Positions 49,248 through 58,886 of a stretch of DNA of 64,000 nucleotides are shown here, piece by piece. Within the stretch, counting starts at the first letter, position 1, and each line of letters opens with the position of its first letter. The DNA lies in assembly GCF_000260985.4 (NCBI RefSeq), contig NC_017857.3, forward strand, positions 744,001 through 808,000, read 5' to 3'. This DNA comes from Methylophaga nitratireducenticrescens (GTDB taxonomy: Bacteria; Pseudomonadota; Gammaproteobacteria; Nitrosococcales; Methylophagaceae). Under the pieces are notes generated by a model that did no database searches, had not been told where the DNA came from, and saw only the letters and a list, made by a program, of their open reading frames with translations. A program made the translations under genes and the position numbers.

Positions 49248-51913
49248 ACTTCTGGCTTACTGTATTGATTTAATAATTCCGTCAGCAGAATAAAATTAAC
49301 CGGTTTGGTGAGATAGGCGGTAAACAGGCCTTCTGCCTGCTGCAAATCATAAGGCATGGCGGCAGCGGTAACCGCGATCACCGGAATGTGGCGGAATGTC
49401 GGATTAGCCATGATCTGCTCGGTAGCCTGTAAACCGCTGATACCGGGAAGATTAATATCCATCAGTATCACGGCTGGCATGTTACTTTCCAGCCAGTCCA
49501 GTCCTGCCTCAGCTGTTTTGCAGATATGCAACGTGTATTGTGGCAGACGATCAAAAAATGCTTCCATCAATTTGATATTGGCCGGGTTATCTTCGATATG
49601 CAGAATGAGCGTCGAAGCCGAGGAGTTAAATGGATTTTCGGCTTTAACCGGTGCAGTCTGCTGATGCACTTCATCATTCTGGTTATTCCCGTCTGTTATG
49701 GGTAACTCCACCCAGAATCGAGTGCCTTGATTTTCGGTGCTTTCAAAACCAATATGGCCATCCATGGCTTTTATCAGTCTCTTGGTCACAATCAATCCGA
49801 CCCCGGTCCCTTCAATACCTGAGTTTTCCTGACCCAGACGATCAAATGCTGTAAACAGATAGGCCTGCTTATCCTGAGGAATTCCAATGCCGGTATCCTG
49901 AATAGTGAGGCGTAACCTATTGGTGGAATGAATTATTTCTCCTTTGACAATGACTTCACCCTCAGGATGGTTATATTTAATGGCATTACTGATCAGATTA
50001 ATCAGTGCCTGCTTTAGCTTGGTTAAATCTGCGAGCACTAACTGGTGGGGTATTTCATCAGTGTGAATTGTTACCCGATATCGGTCGGCCAGATTTTGCA
50101 GCATGGGTAAGCAGTGCTTTATGGCAATAGTGACGTCTACCGGCTCAATCGAAACTTCTACAGAACCTGTTTCAATTTTCGCCAGTTCCAACACGTCATT
50201 GATAAGCTTAAGCAAATGTTCACCACTGTGAATGATTAACTTCAAGCTATCTTGCTGGGTGTCGGTGAGGGGGGCTTGTTTATCACTTTGCAGTAATTGG
50301 GCAAAACCTAGAATCGCATTCAAGGGAGTACGTAATTCATGGCTCATTGCCGACAGGAATTCCGATTTTGCCTGATTGGCTTTTTCAGCTTCTTCCTTGG
50401 CAGCGATTAAAGCTAAATGTTCTGCTTTTTGTAAGGAAATATCACGGGCAATGCCGGTAAAGAAATAGCGACCTTCCCATTTAAAGGCACTCAAGGTCAA
50501 TTCAATAGGAATGATTTGTCCGCTTTTGTGTAACGCTTCCAATTCAACAGGTTGACCGATAATGGTGGGTTGCTCAGTGCTCAGAAACCGTGCCATGCCA
50601 TGTTCATGATGTTCGCGATGTTGGACCGGCATAAGTTGAGTAATGTTTTGACCGATAATTTCTTCTGGCTGATAACCAAATAATTGCACTGAAGCGGCAT
50701 TAAAATTTTGAATAATGCCGGTTTCATCAATGGTAATTACCCCTTCAAGCGTGTGATTAAGGAGTGTTTGTAAACGTTCACTTTCACGTTTGGCTTGCTC
50801 TTCCAGAACTTTACCTTTTTGCAGTTCTGTTTCCAATGCTGTCGTTTGTAGTGCAATTTTGTGACTCAGTAATTTCGCATGATGATGTTTAATGAAATAA
50901 CCAATTATGGTAACCACTGCCAAAGCACCAAGCGAAAAGATTAGCCATTTCAACCAAATTGATACATCAGGCGCTGGGTCATAGAGAAAACCATCCAATT
51001 GCTGATTTTCATTTATCAAGCCTAATTGCTGATAGTGATCAGAAATTTTCTGCCAGCGTTCTAACGTCATATGGCCAAGAGAGACGGTAGGATATAAACT
51101 CAGGTCACTGAGCTTTTCTGCTTCAAATTCAAGATGTGGACGAGTTTTATGTTGTGTGTTGTACTCCTTTAGAATCAGATCAATCATTTCATACGGATGT
51201 TCCAGAGCATATTGCCAACCACGCAAGGTTGCCTTGCGAAATGCTTCTACAGTTCCGGGTTGACGTTTTAAATACTGTTCGGAGGTAAAGATGATATCGC
51301 TGTAAAAGTTAATGTTGTATTCATGGGGTGACAATGTCCGATAATCCACGCCGTGACTTATCATCTCGAAGGGTTCATTGGAAATATACGCGGTCAGCGC
51401 ATCTACTTTGCCGTCAATTAAATTATCAATATCTTCAGGCGAGGGATCGACAATATTGAGCTGTGAGGGATGTATCTGAAACCGTAACAGCATTGCGGAT
51501 AAGTCATCAGCGTAAGACTGACGAGTGACCGTTTTACCGACAAAATCAGTAGGGTGTGTTATGGATGAGTCGGCTCTGACCAACCAGGTATAGGGACTGC
51601 TTTGAAAAATCGCCGCGAGGGCGACAAAGGGGCGACCTTTAAGTCTTTCTACCACCAATCCAGCACCGGAAATTCCAAATTCAACATTGCCGTTTTCTAC
51701 TTCATTGAAAGGTGCTTTTTGCCCCGTCAGAATAGTTACTGCAAGTCCGGCATCTTGATAATAACCTTGTTGTTTTGCTGCGTAGATACCAGCAAATTGA
51801 AATTGATGCTGCCAATGAAGTTTGATTGAGACAGGGAGCAGGTTTTGACTTGCCTGATCCGCGATAGCTGAGCTAGTGAGTAAAAACAGGACAAGCGCAA
51901 TCAATCTACACAT
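49229..51913 (-). CDS. Hybrid sensor histidine kinase with substrate-binding-protein sensor
   Basis: An 894-aa membrane kinase. In order: signal peptide; an NMT1/THI5-like periplasmic binding domain (about 25-315, LHWQHQFQFAGIYAAKQQGYY); one membrane helix (about 322-341); a coiled linker; a PAS domain (about 375-495, VITIDETGIIQNFN); HisKA with the phospho-accepting His near 525 (SHELRTPLN); HATPase (DTGIGIPQDK, GTGVGL); and a receiver domain with the phospho-Asp in LMDINLPG near 818. The ligand may be a thiamine-precursor-like or sulphonate/pyrimidine-type compound; this is inference. No separate response regulator adjoins it. Confidence 0.92.
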   Translation of the reverse strand: MCRLIALVLFLLTSSAIADQASQNLLPVSIKLHWQHQFQFAGIYAAKQQGYYQDAGLAVTILTGQKAPFNEVENGNVEFGISGAGLVVERLKGRPFVALAAIFQSSPYTWLVRADSSITHPTDFVGKTVTRQSYADDLSAMLLRFQIHPSQLNIVDPSPEDIDNLIDGKVDALTAYISNEPFEMISHGVDYRTLSPHEYNINFYSDIIFTSEQYLKRQPGTVEAFRKATLRGWQYALEHPYEMIDLILKEYNTQHKTRPHLEFEAEKLSDLSLYPTVSLGHMTLERWQKISDHYQQLGLINENQQLDGFLYDPAPDVSIWLKWLIFSLGALAVVTIIGYFIKHHHAKLLSHKIALQTTALETELQKGKVLEEQAKRESERLQTLLNHTLEGVITIDETGIIQNFNAASVQLFGYQPEEIIGQNITQLMPVQHREHHEHGMARFLSTEQPTIIGQPVELEALHKSGQIIPIELTLSAFKWEGRYFFTGIARDISLQKAEHLALIAAKEEAEKANQAKSEFLSAMSHELRTPLNAILGFAQLLQSDKQAPLTDTQQDSLKLIIHSGEHLLKLINDVLELAKIETGSVEVSIEPVDVTIAIKHCLPMLQNLADRYRVTIHTDEIPHQLVLADLTKLKQALINLISNAIKYNHPEGEVIVKGEIIHSTNRLRLTIQDTGIGIPQDKQAYLFTAFDRLGQENSGIEGTGVGLIVTKRLIKAMDGHIGFESTENQGTRFWVELPITDGNNQNDEVHQQTAPVKAENPFNSSASTLILHIEDNPANIKLMEAFFDRLPQYTLHICKTAEAGLDWLESNMPAVILMDINLPGISGLQATEQIMANPTFRHIPVIAVTAAAMPYDLQQAEGLFTAYLTKPVNFILLTELLNQYSKPEVHSTEG

Positions 51914-51992
51914 AAAAAGTACTCAAACAGAGTTCAATTTATAGTACTCCATTGATCTGCAGAATTACCAGAAACGTAGTGTGGAAATTATG

Positions 51993-52300
51993 AGGGCTTG
52001 TTTATCTTTCATCTCCACCACTGCTGGCGGCTATTTTTGTGTCCGACAAGACGGAAAGCACGCAGTGTAGCCATCCTACATAATTGATTGACAAGTGAGT
52101 CTGGAGCGCATTTGAACAGCTTAGCTGGCCGCGTTGCTCGTCGCTTATTAGAACAACTACAAAAACGCCGGGAGCGTTTTTGAGCGCAAGCCCCAATGGG
52201 GTGAGATACATGGATGTATCTCACAAAAGGCGCTCCTCGTGCCTTGATTGACGCTTTTTCAGCTCACAACAGAGGCGGAGATGAAAGATCAACAAGTCCT
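51993..52300. mobile_element. MITE-like element with terminal inverted repeats, about 308 bp
   Basis: The left end AGGGCTTGTTTATCTTTCAT (51993-52012) and the reverse complement of the right end, AGGACTTGTTGATCTTTCAT (52281-52300), agree at 18 of 20 bases and continue to about 27 bp. The interior has two clean hairpins, TGAGATACAT/ATGTATCTCA and AAAAACGC/GCGTTTTT, and no credible transposase. Target duplications are not clear. It ends 7 bp before the lptB stop codon and fills the gap between the kinase and lptB. Confidence 0.75.
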
Positions 52301-52307
52301 AGTGAAT

Positions 52308-53033
52308 TCATAAGCGAAAGTCCCGTCCAAGATAAACGCTAAGAACACGCTTATCCTGAAGGATATCGTCGGGGCTGCCCTTGGCAATGACTTCGCCTTC
52401 ATTAAAAATATAAGCGCGCCCACAGACGCTCAGTGTCTCACGCACATTATGGTCTGTGATTAAAATACCAATACCTCTCGCAGCCAGCGCTTTGATAATA
52501 CCCTGTATATCCAGAACGGAAATCGGATCAACACCGGCAAACGGTTCATCCAGCAGGATAAATTTTGGATCCATGGCTAAAGCACGGGCAATTTCCACCC
52601 GGCGCCTTTCACCGCCTGATAAAGCCATACCCATTGATTTTCGGATATGACCAATGTGGAATTCTTCCAATAACCTTTCCAGCAATTGCTGTTTTGCAAT
52701 AAGGCTGAGGTTTTTTCGGGTTTCGATAATGGCGTATAGATTGTCTTCAACAGATAATTTACGAAAAACAGAAGCTTCTTGAGGCAGGTAGCCTATACCC
52801 AATTGGGCGCGGGTATGAATGGGCTCATGGGTAAGTTCCTGTTGATTAAGAAAAATACTGCCATGATCAACCGGGATCAATCCGACAATCATATAAAAAC
52901 TGGTGGTTTTCCCGGCGCCATTGGGACCAAGCAAGCCAACAATTTCACCACTGTTTACTTCAAGGGAGATATTTTTAACAACCTGTCGATCACCAAATTG
53001 CTTGGCAAGCGACATTGCAGAAAGTTGACTCAT
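52308..53033 (-). CDS. lptB: LPS export ABC transporter ATPase LptB
   Basis: The cytoplasmic motor of the LptB2FG complex that pulls LPS from the inner membrane. It is 241 aa with Walker A GPNGAGKT (36-43), signature LSGGERRR (about 140) and Walker [13 protein letters not shown] (about 160-171). It lies 13 bp after lptA, the last gene of the yrbG-kdsD-kdsC-lptC-lptA-lptB operon. In many relatives rpoN follows, but here a MITE-like element and an unrelated kinase follow. Confidence 0.98.
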   Translation of the reverse strand: MSQLSAMSLAKQFGDRQVVKNISLEVNSGEIVGLLGPNGAGKTTSFYMIVGLIPVDHGSIFLNQQELTHEPIHTRAQLGIGYLPQEASVFRKLSVEDNLYAIIETRKNLSLIAKQQLLERLLEEFHIGHIRKSMGMALSGGERRRVEIARALAMDPKFILLDEPFAGVDPISVLDIQGIIKALAARGIGILITDHNVRETLSVCGRAYIFNEGEVIAKGSPDDILQDKRVLSVYLGRDFRL

Positions 53034-53046
53034 TTAATTTCCGTGG

Positions 53047-53856
53047 TTATTCAGGATTCATCTTCAAATAGCGTGCGCTAACCCAACCAATAATAGCTTT
53101 ATCGCCAATCATACCTCTGACTTGTACCCATTCCGGCTGACGGGTCAGCACGATTACTTCGGTGTTTTCGACAAAAGCACCAAGGCGTTCATATTGCGTA
53201 CCTGGGCCGGTTCTGACATTCAGTGTGGTTTGAGTCACTGCGGTGGGATAGCTCAAATCGGATTGCTGTTCGGGCGCTTCAGTTGATGGCGGAGGTGTTT
53301 CAACCTCTGGTTTTGCAGATGTACGGTTCTTTTTTTCGCGTTGTTCGGGCGGCTGGATGGTGATGTGGACGCGGCCACTGGACTGTTGCTGTCCATCAAC
53401 TTCGACCGGTCTTGAATTGGCAATAACAATATTTCTGTCGATATCGTATTCGATATGATTACCACGGAATTCATCACCTGACTGCCAGACATAGCCCTGG
53501 CCGACCAGAAAGATACGTTGTTTGCTGGCATGGTATTCCATCTGCAAGGCTTTCGCTTTGACCGGTTTATCACCTTCTTTATGAACTTGTTCATAAGTGG
53601 CAAGGTTGCCTTCAGCAATGGCTTTTTCCAGTTCGCGGTTTTCGTCATAAAAAAAAGTAATGACATCACCTTCGATACGTAAAGTGCCCTGTGTCAGTAT
53701 GGCATCACCTTTATATTGGGTGACGCCAGTCTCATCATCGAGCTGCGCATGATCTGCTTCAATATTTATCGGTTGCTCGCGATCACTCGGTAAGGCGAGG
53801 GCAATTGATGGGATGATTGTGATTCCCCAAAGCAGATTAATTAACAGGTGGCGCAT
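53047..53856 (-). CDS. lptA: LPS transport periplasmic protein LptA with C-terminal SH3-like domain
   Basis: A periplasmic bridge protein of the Lpt pathway. A signal peptide (MRHLLINLLWG to ALALPS) is followed by an OstA/LptA beta-jellyroll (about 25-165, PINIEADHAQLDDETGVTQY), a Pro/Glu-rich linker and a bacterial SH3 domain (about 205-265, LNVRTGPGTQYERLGAF, then GWVSARYL). Ordinary LptA stops near 185 aa, so this is an extended form. The ATG at 53856 is chosen because it gives the signal peptide; it overlaps the lptC end by 20 bp. A longer frame upstream is rejected. Confidence 0.92.
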   Translation of the reverse strand: MRHLLINLLWGITIIPSIALALPSDREQPINIEADHAQLDDETGVTQYKGDAILTQGTLRIEGDVITFFYDENRELEKAIAEGNLATYEQVHKEGDKPVKAKALQMEYHASKQRIFLVGQGYVWQSGDEFRGNHIEYDIDRNIVIANSRPVEVDGQQQSSGRVHITIQPPEQREKKNRTSAKPEVETPPPSTEAPEQQSDLSYPTAVTQTTLNVRTGPGTQYERLGAFVENTEVIVLTRQPEWVQVRGMIGDKAIIGWVSARYLKMNPE

Positions 53857-54406
53857 TGTATTGTCCTCGCACCCTGGAGTGCAGATTAATAGTTTCTTCT
53901 TGTAACGCGGCATGAAATCCCACTGAATGAGTATTGCCATGTGGTGATTTCATGGTCACCGGCTGATCGGTATAGGCCGTGTTATTAACAGTATCCAGAT
54001 TCAGAACTTCAGTTAATAACTGTATTTCCGGTCGATCTTTATTGGTAATAATAACATTGCCGGTCAGAAGAATGTTCTCACCTTCACCCTGAGTTTCGGC
54101 ATGATCCGACTCAATGATCCAATCATTATTTTCCGGTGAGATAAACAGGGTGTTCGGAGTGAAAATTTCGGTACGATCATTCTCCGGATAGTGATATAGC
54201 GTTTCTCCAGTAATCACCCGTGAAGGTTTGCCATTGATATCCATGACGGTCATTTTGAAATCCGTCATCCCAAAATCAATACTGTATTGCACCAAAGATT
54301 CTGTTTTAGCTGCTTCGGGCTTGTTTAGTAACAGCCACAAGCTGATCCCTGCAACCAGCAACAAAGCGAGCTTGAGAGAGTTGGGTAAATTAAAAATGGC
54401 GTTCAA
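53837..54406 (-). CDS. lptC: LPS export protein LptC
   Basis: A single-span bitopic inner-membrane protein that passes LPS from LptFG to LptA. The N-terminal helix (LKLALLLVAGISLWLLL) is followed by a LptC beta-jellyroll (TDFKMTVMDINGKPSRVITGE onward). Its 189-aa length matches the family. It overlaps kdsC by 17 bp and lptA by 20 bp. Confidence 0.93.
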   Translation of the reverse strand: MNAIFNLPNSLKLALLLVAGISLWLLLNKPEAAKTESLVQYSIDFGMTDFKMTVMDINGKPSRVITGETLYHYPENDRTEIFTPNTLFISPENNDWIIESDHAETQGEGENILLTGNVIITNKDRPEIQLLTEVLNLDTVNNTAYTDQPVTMKSPHGNTHSVGFHAALQEETINLHSRVRGQYNAPPVN

Positions 54407-54911
54407 TTTGGTCCTGCAGGGTTCCCTGTCCTTCCATGATTAATTCACATACATCACGGGCAGCACCTCTGCCACCCATGGACGGAGTGATCCAATGTGC
54501 ATGTTTTTTCACTACAGCATCAGCATCCTGAACAGCAATCGCTAAACCGACTCTGCTCATGATAGACAAATCCACCCAATCATCACCCACATAAGCACAT
54601 TGCTCCGGCTTCAATTTAAGGGTTTTTAACAGCTCTTCAAAGGCTGGAAGTTTTACTTTTTGTCCCTGGTAAACCAGGTTAACTCCAAGGCTTTGCATAC
54701 GATGTTCAACTACTCTGGAAGTACGTCCAGTGATAATAGCAATATTGACACCGGTGTATTGCAGCAGTTTCATGCCATGTCCATCACGAGAGTTGAAGGC
54801 TTTATACTCCTCACCATCATCACCAATGATGATACTGCCATCAGTCAACACACCATCAACATCAAAAATCACCAGCTTAATTTGTTTGGCACGAGCCGTT
54901 ATATCTTGCAT
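54390..54911 (-). CDS. kdsC: 3-deoxy-D-manno-octulosonate 8-phosphate phosphatase
   Basis: A HAD-family tetrameric phosphatase releasing Kdo from Kdo-8-P. It is 173 aa with the DxD nucleophile pair Asp17/Asp19 in FDVDGVLTDG, a minimal-cap architecture and the later GDDWVDL motif. It lies in the kdsD-kdsC-lptC order, 15 bp after kdsD. Confidence 0.96.
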   Translation of the reverse strand: MQDITARAKQIKLVIFDVDGVLTDGSIIIGDDGEEYKAFNSRDGHGMKLLQYTGVNIAIITGRTSRVVEHRMQSLGVNLVYQGQKVKLPAFEELLKTLKLKPEQCAYVGDDWVDLSIMSRVGLAIAVQDADAVVKKHAHWITPSMGGRGAARDVCELIMEGQGTLQDQIERHF

Positions 54912-54926
54912 TGTTTATCCTGAAAA

Positions 54927-55904
54927 TCAGACTACGCCAGCACGCAATAAATCGTGCATATTCAAAGCACCAATTAATTTATGGTTGTTATCGGTAATTA
55001 ACAAACCATTGATTTTGTATTGTTGCATCATTTGCAATGCTTCTGCGGCCAGCATCTCTGCCTGGCCTGTTTTACAATGTTGAGTCATATGATCTTTAAG
55101 AGTGGCTGTCAGAATATTCACTTCCTGTGCCAGGACTCGACGCAAATCACCATCGGTGAAGATCCCCACCAGCTTGTCATCATTATCCACCACGGCTGTC
55201 ATGCCCAGGCTTTTGTCAGACATTTCAATCAGTGCCTCACGCAGTAATGCCTGTTCATTCACTTTAGGGATCGCTGCGCCGGTATGCATGATGTCGCTAA
55301 CACGTAATAATAATCGACGACCAAGATTGCCGCCCGGATGAGATAAGGCAAAATCTTCAGCAGTAAAGCCTCGGGTTTCTAATAACGCAATGGCCAGTGC
55401 ATCACCCATTATCAGTGCGACGGTGGTACTGGATGTCGGGGCTAATCCCAATGGGCAGGCTTCTTTTTTAACACTGACGTTGATAGTCGCGTCAGCGCAT
55501 AACGAAAGTGTTGAATCCATCCGACCACTCATTGTGATTAATGGCACACCAAGTCGTTTAATCAATGGCAATATGGTCAGAATCTCCGCAGTTTCACCCG
55601 AGTTGGATAAAGCCAGAACAACATCTTTGTCGGTGATCATGCCCAAATCACCATGACTGGCTTCACCGGGATGAACAAAAAATGCCGGGCTGCCGGTGCT
55701 GGCCAGCGTCGCCGCGATTTTACTGCCGATATGACCGGATTTTCCCATGCCAATCACCACAATACGACCCTGACACTGCAGCAGATAATCACAGGCACGA
55801 ACAAAATCATCATCAACTCTATCGCGAAGCAAAGTCACAGACTCCAGCTCGGTATCGATGACTGCCAGAGCAAGCTTTTTTAATTTATCCGAATCTATTT
55901 TCAT
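54927..55904 (-). CDS. kdsD: D-arabinose 5-phosphate isomerase
   Basis: It converts ribulose-5-P to arabinose-5-P, the first step of Kdo synthesis. At 325 aa it has an N-terminal SIS domain (about 30-185, GMGKSGHIGSKIAATLASTG) and two C-terminal CBS domains (about 205-325). Its start overlaps the yrbG stop by 4 bp. Confidence 0.96.
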   Translation of the reverse strand: MKIDSDKLKKLALAVIDTELESVTLLRDRVDDDFVRACDYLLQCQGRIVVIGMGKSGHIGSKIAATLASTGSPAFFVHPGEASHGDLGMITDKDVVLALSNSGETAEILTILPLIKRLGVPLITMSGRMDSTLSLCADATINVSVKKEACPLGLAPTSSTTVALIMGDALAIALLETRGFTAEDFALSHPGGNLGRRLLLRVSDIMHTGAAIPKVNEQALLREALIEMSDKSLGMTAVVDNDDKLVGIFTDGDLRRVLAQEVNILTATLKDHMTQHCKTGQAEMLAAEALQMMQQYKINGLLITDNNHKLIGALNMHDLLRAGVV

Positions 55905-56887
55905 ATACCGTTATGCACACCTTGATAGGCCAGCAAACTTATATAGCCGGCATAAATCAGCAGTAATAATAAACCAACCGGACGTCCCAAACGGCCTTTT
56001 AAACAAAACCGTGCAAACAGATAAAGCACGATTGTCAGACCTATCATAAAGCTAAAATCACGGGTTAGCAGTAGTGAATCCACTTTTGATGGGTAAATCA
56101 GACCCGGCATGGCAAGAACCGCAAGCAAATTAAAGATATTTGAACCGAGAATATTGCCAACCGCAATATCATGTTCATTTTTCAAAGCAGAAGAAATACA
56201 GGCAGCTAACTCCGGCAAGCTGGTGCCAATAGCAACGACGGTTAAACCAATCACCAAATCACTAATGCCCAACAATTGTGCGACACCGGTTGCCCCCCAG
56301 ATTAAGAGTTTGGCTCCCCCCAGTAAGGCAATTAATCCAGTCAAAAAAAGGATGATGGATTTTTTCAGTGAGCGTTTTGGCTGCTGATATTCCTGGGTAA
56401 ATTCAATCTTCAGCGGATCGTCCTGAGCACTTTTAACGGCCAGCCAGGCCATACCACCTAGCGTCAATATAAACCCTGTAAACAGAACCAGGCCATCAAT
56501 CCGATTCAGTTCCATATCCCACAGTAATAACAGCAGGGAGAGAAACATGATGAAGACCAATACCGGAAATTCTCTTCTCAAGGTAATGGAGTGAACCGCT
56601 AGGGGAGCGACCAGAATCGTGACGCCCAGAACCAGTCCAACATTGGTGATATTGGATCCAATGGCATTGCCAATACCCAAGGCAGGAGCACCGTCAAATG
56701 CGGCGATTGCTGAAACTATCATTTCTGGGGCAGAGGTACCAAAACCGACAATAGTCAACCCCACAATCAAGGGAGCAACGCCCAGATTCGATGCAATGCC
56801 TGCCGCACCATCAATAAATTTATCCGCTCCCCAGATCAATAGGGTAAACCCACTGATAATGGCGCTTATAAATAGAAAAGAAGTCAT
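55901..56887 (-). CDS. yrbG: Calcium/sodium antiporter family protein YrbG
   Basis: A CaCA-superfamily membrane exchanger, 328 aa, about ten hydrophobic segments. The two inverted alpha-repeats are visible as GFGTSAPEMIVSAIA with GNAIGSNITN and AIGTSLPELAACISSA with GNILGSNIFN. The transported ion in vivo is uncertain. It heads the kds-lpt operon, an arrangement conserved from E. coli. Confidence 0.95.
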   Translation of the reverse strand: MTSFLFISAIISGFTLLIWGADKFIDGAAGIASNLGVAPLIVGLTIVGFGTSAPEMIVSAIAAFDGAPALGIGNAIGSNITNVGLVLGVTILVAPLAVHSITLRREFPVLVFIMFLSLLLLLWDMELNRIDGLVLFTGFILTLGGMAWLAVKSAQDDPLKIEFTQEYQQPKRSLKKSIILFLTGLIALLGGAKLLIWGATGVAQLLGISDLVIGLTVVAIGTSLPELAACISSALKNEHDIAVGNILGSNIFNLLAVLAMPGLIYPSKVDSLLLTRDFSFMIGLTIVLYLFARFCLKGRLGRPVGLLLLLIYAGYISLLAYQGVHNGI

Positions 56888-56911
56888 TTAATAACCGATG
56901 ATGGAACCTTA

Positions 56912-56947
56912 AAAATAAAAAGAGCCGGACTAAATCCGGCTCTTTTT
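56912..56947 (-). terminator. Terminator of mlaA
   Basis: AAAAAGAGCCGGA (56917-56929) and TCCGGCTCTTTTT (56935-56947) form a 13-bp stem with a 5-nt loop; a T-rich run follows on the minus strand. It separates mlaA from yrbG. Confidence 0.93.
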
Positions 56948-56982
56948 ATTATAACGGTGGAGATATGTTATGTCGCGATGTA

Positions 56983-57711
56983 TTACTGGTCATCGAACAA
57001 ATCAAAATCATCATTATCAGGTGGATTACCATCATAAACCAGATATTGACGACGTTGCAGATAGGCATTTCTTACGTATGCATATTCGTCATCGGTGGCT
57101 TCATCCAGAACCCGTTCTGACTTGAGCAGGTTGGCACGGGTATCCACCAAACGTGTTCCTGCAAAGGCATTACGTGCACCCGGACCTTCAACATACATCA
57201 CCGGGTCAGTAAACATATCGCCAACTAAACCAAATGAGTCACGCACAGTGCGGGGACCAAAAAACGGTAATACGATGTAAGCGCCGGGTTCAGCACCCCA
57301 GGTTCCCAGTGTCTGACCGAAATCTTCGTTACGTTTCTTATTGCCAGCATGACCGGCAACATCAAAGATACCTGCCACCCCGACGGTGCTATTTAACAGA
57401 AAACGACCAGTATCATCGGCTGCCTGACTGAATTTACCTTGCAACAGGCTGTTAATAGCGACCGTAATGTCATTCAGGTTACTGAAGAAATTGCTGACGC
57501 CCCAGCTAATCGCATCAGGAACTACTGCATCGTAACCCTTGGCAACAGGCTTTAACACTGCGCGATCAACGGTATCGTTAAATTGATACATTGCACGGTT
57601 ATAGCTTTCATATGGATCACGTTCATCAGGCGTTTGCACGGTGGCACAACCTGTGAACAGAACCATTAAACCGAGCAGGCTGAGCCTGGAAAAAACTTTT
57701 AGATCGAACAT
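56983..57711 (-). CDS. mlaA: Outer-membrane lipoprotein MlaA (VacJ)
   Basis: It removes misplaced phospholipids from the outer leaflet and hands them to MlaC. It is a 242-aa lipoprotein with lipobox FTGC and the family core YESYNRAMYQFNDTVDRAVLKP, then FFSNLNDI and LNSTVGVAGIFDVA. The acidic tail (about 230-242) is longer than in E. coli. The mlaFEDCB genes are not in this window. Confidence 0.95.
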   Translation of the reverse strand: MFDLKVFSRLSLLGLMVLFTGCATVQTPDERDPYESYNRAMYQFNDTVDRAVLKPVAKGYDAVVPDAISWGVSNFFSNLNDITVAINSLLQGKFSQAADDTGRFLLNSTVGVAGIFDVAGHAGNKKRNEDFGQTLGTWGAEPGAYIVLPFFGPRTVRDSFGLVGDMFTDPVMYVEGPGARNAFAGTRLVDTRANLLKSERVLDEATDDEYAYVRNAYLQRRQYLVYDGNPPDNDDFDLFDDQ

Positions 57712-57839
57712 TGCGGCATTCCCTGAAACAAATTTACTGAGAATAATCTCACGGCAGTTCCAGGCTAATCAAGTGATCTGTTGTACTAATACCAAGAAAG
57801 TTTGATGGTGTTGTCACTTTGCAACATGAAAAAGATCGT

Positions 57840-58886
57840 TCATCCGCTTTTCTGGCCGAGCATTTGCGCAGTTTTAACCTGAGTTTCTGGATAGTTGTTA
57901 TACATATAACCGGAAAATACTTCGCTACATTTGTGCCAGCTATTTTCGTGTGCATAAGCAATACAATCGGTTTTTTGCAGATTCAGCGCATTTAACGCTG
58001 CTTTTTGTAGATCCCAATCAAGCTCGCCGGTTTCACCTTTAATAATAATATCCTTCGGACCGGTCACAGGATAAGCGGCAACTGGCAATCCGCACGCCAT
58101 CGCTTCAAGAATCACCAAGCCAAAAGTATCAGTCTTACTTGGAAATACAAAGACATCACCGCCAGCCAGATAGGCCGCGAGTTCTTCAGCAAATTTAGCA
58201 CCGGTAAACAGCACATCAGAGTAACGTTTTTGCAGCATGTCTAAATCAGGCCCATCGCCAATCACTACTTTACTGCCGGGTAAATCCAAATCCAGAAAGG
58301 CTTCAATGTTCTTTTCAACAGCAACCCGGCCCATATTGATAAAAACCGGGCGGGGTAAGTCATAATTTTTGGCATTATTTGTAGTGAATATATCGGTATC
58401 GACACCACGTCCCCACACGTACACATCCTGAAAACCATATTGCTGCAAGCGTTGTTGTTGTGAAATGGTGGGCACCAGAGTTCTCACCGCCGGACGATGA
58501 AAACGTCGCAGCCAGGCATAGCTCCAACTAAGCGGTACCGGTAAACGCAGACGTAAATATTCGGGAAACTGAGTATGAAATGAAGTCGTAAAGCGAATGT
58601 TATTCCGCAGGCACCAACGTCTGGCTGCCATGCCTAAAGGACCTTCAGTAGCAATATGTACGGCGTCTGCTTGCAGATTGTCGAGCATAATTGCCAGTTT
58701 TCGATATGGCATCAAGGCCAGCCGAATAGAGGGGTAACTCGGACAGGGAATGGTTTTAAAATCTAGTGGACTGAGCATGATGACTTCATAGCCCATTTCC
58801 TGAAGATGCTCGCGGGTTTTCCCCAGAGTTCGCACAACCCCGTTGACCTGAGGCTCCCAGGCATCTGTAACGATAACCAGTTTCAT
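57840..58886 (-). CDS. Family 4 glycosyltransferase
   Basis: A 348-aa GT-B retaining glycosyltransferase. The N-terminus (VTDAWEPQVNGVVRTL) and the C-terminal nucleotide-sugar site (FPSKTDTFGLVILEAMACGLPVAA) match the group that includes GDP-mannose-dependent mannosyltransferases. The acceptor is unknown; a glycolipid is likely. The ATG at 58886 overlaps the stop of the upstream phosphoesterase gene by one base (TGATG), showing tight coupling; the in-frame TTG at 58889 is not needed. Confidence 0.9.
   Translation of the reverse strand: MKLVIVTDAWEPQVNGVVRTLGKTREHLQEMGYEVIMLSPLDFKTIPCPSYPSIRLALMPYRKLAIMLDNLQADAVHIATEGPLGMAARRWCLRNNIRFTTSFHTQFPEYLRLRLPVPLSWSYAWLRRFHRPAVRTLVPTISQQQRLQQYGFQDVYVWGRGVDTDIFTTNNAKNYDLPRPVFINMGRVAVEKNIEAFLDLDLPGSKVVIGDGPDLDMLQKRYSDVLFTGAKFAEELAAYLAGGDVFVFPSKTDTFGLVILEAMACGLPVAAYPVTGPKDIIIKGETGELDWDLQKAALNALNLQKTDCIAYAHENSWHKCSEVFSGYMYNNYPETQVKTAQMLGQKSG

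Noticed and set aside
52009..52224. Minus-strand frames inside the 51993 element
   Set aside because: They lie within the inverted-repeat element, lack start signals and do not resemble a transposase.
53857..53940. Longer LptA start
   Set aside because: It would place 28 residues before a clear signal peptide and deeper inside lptC.
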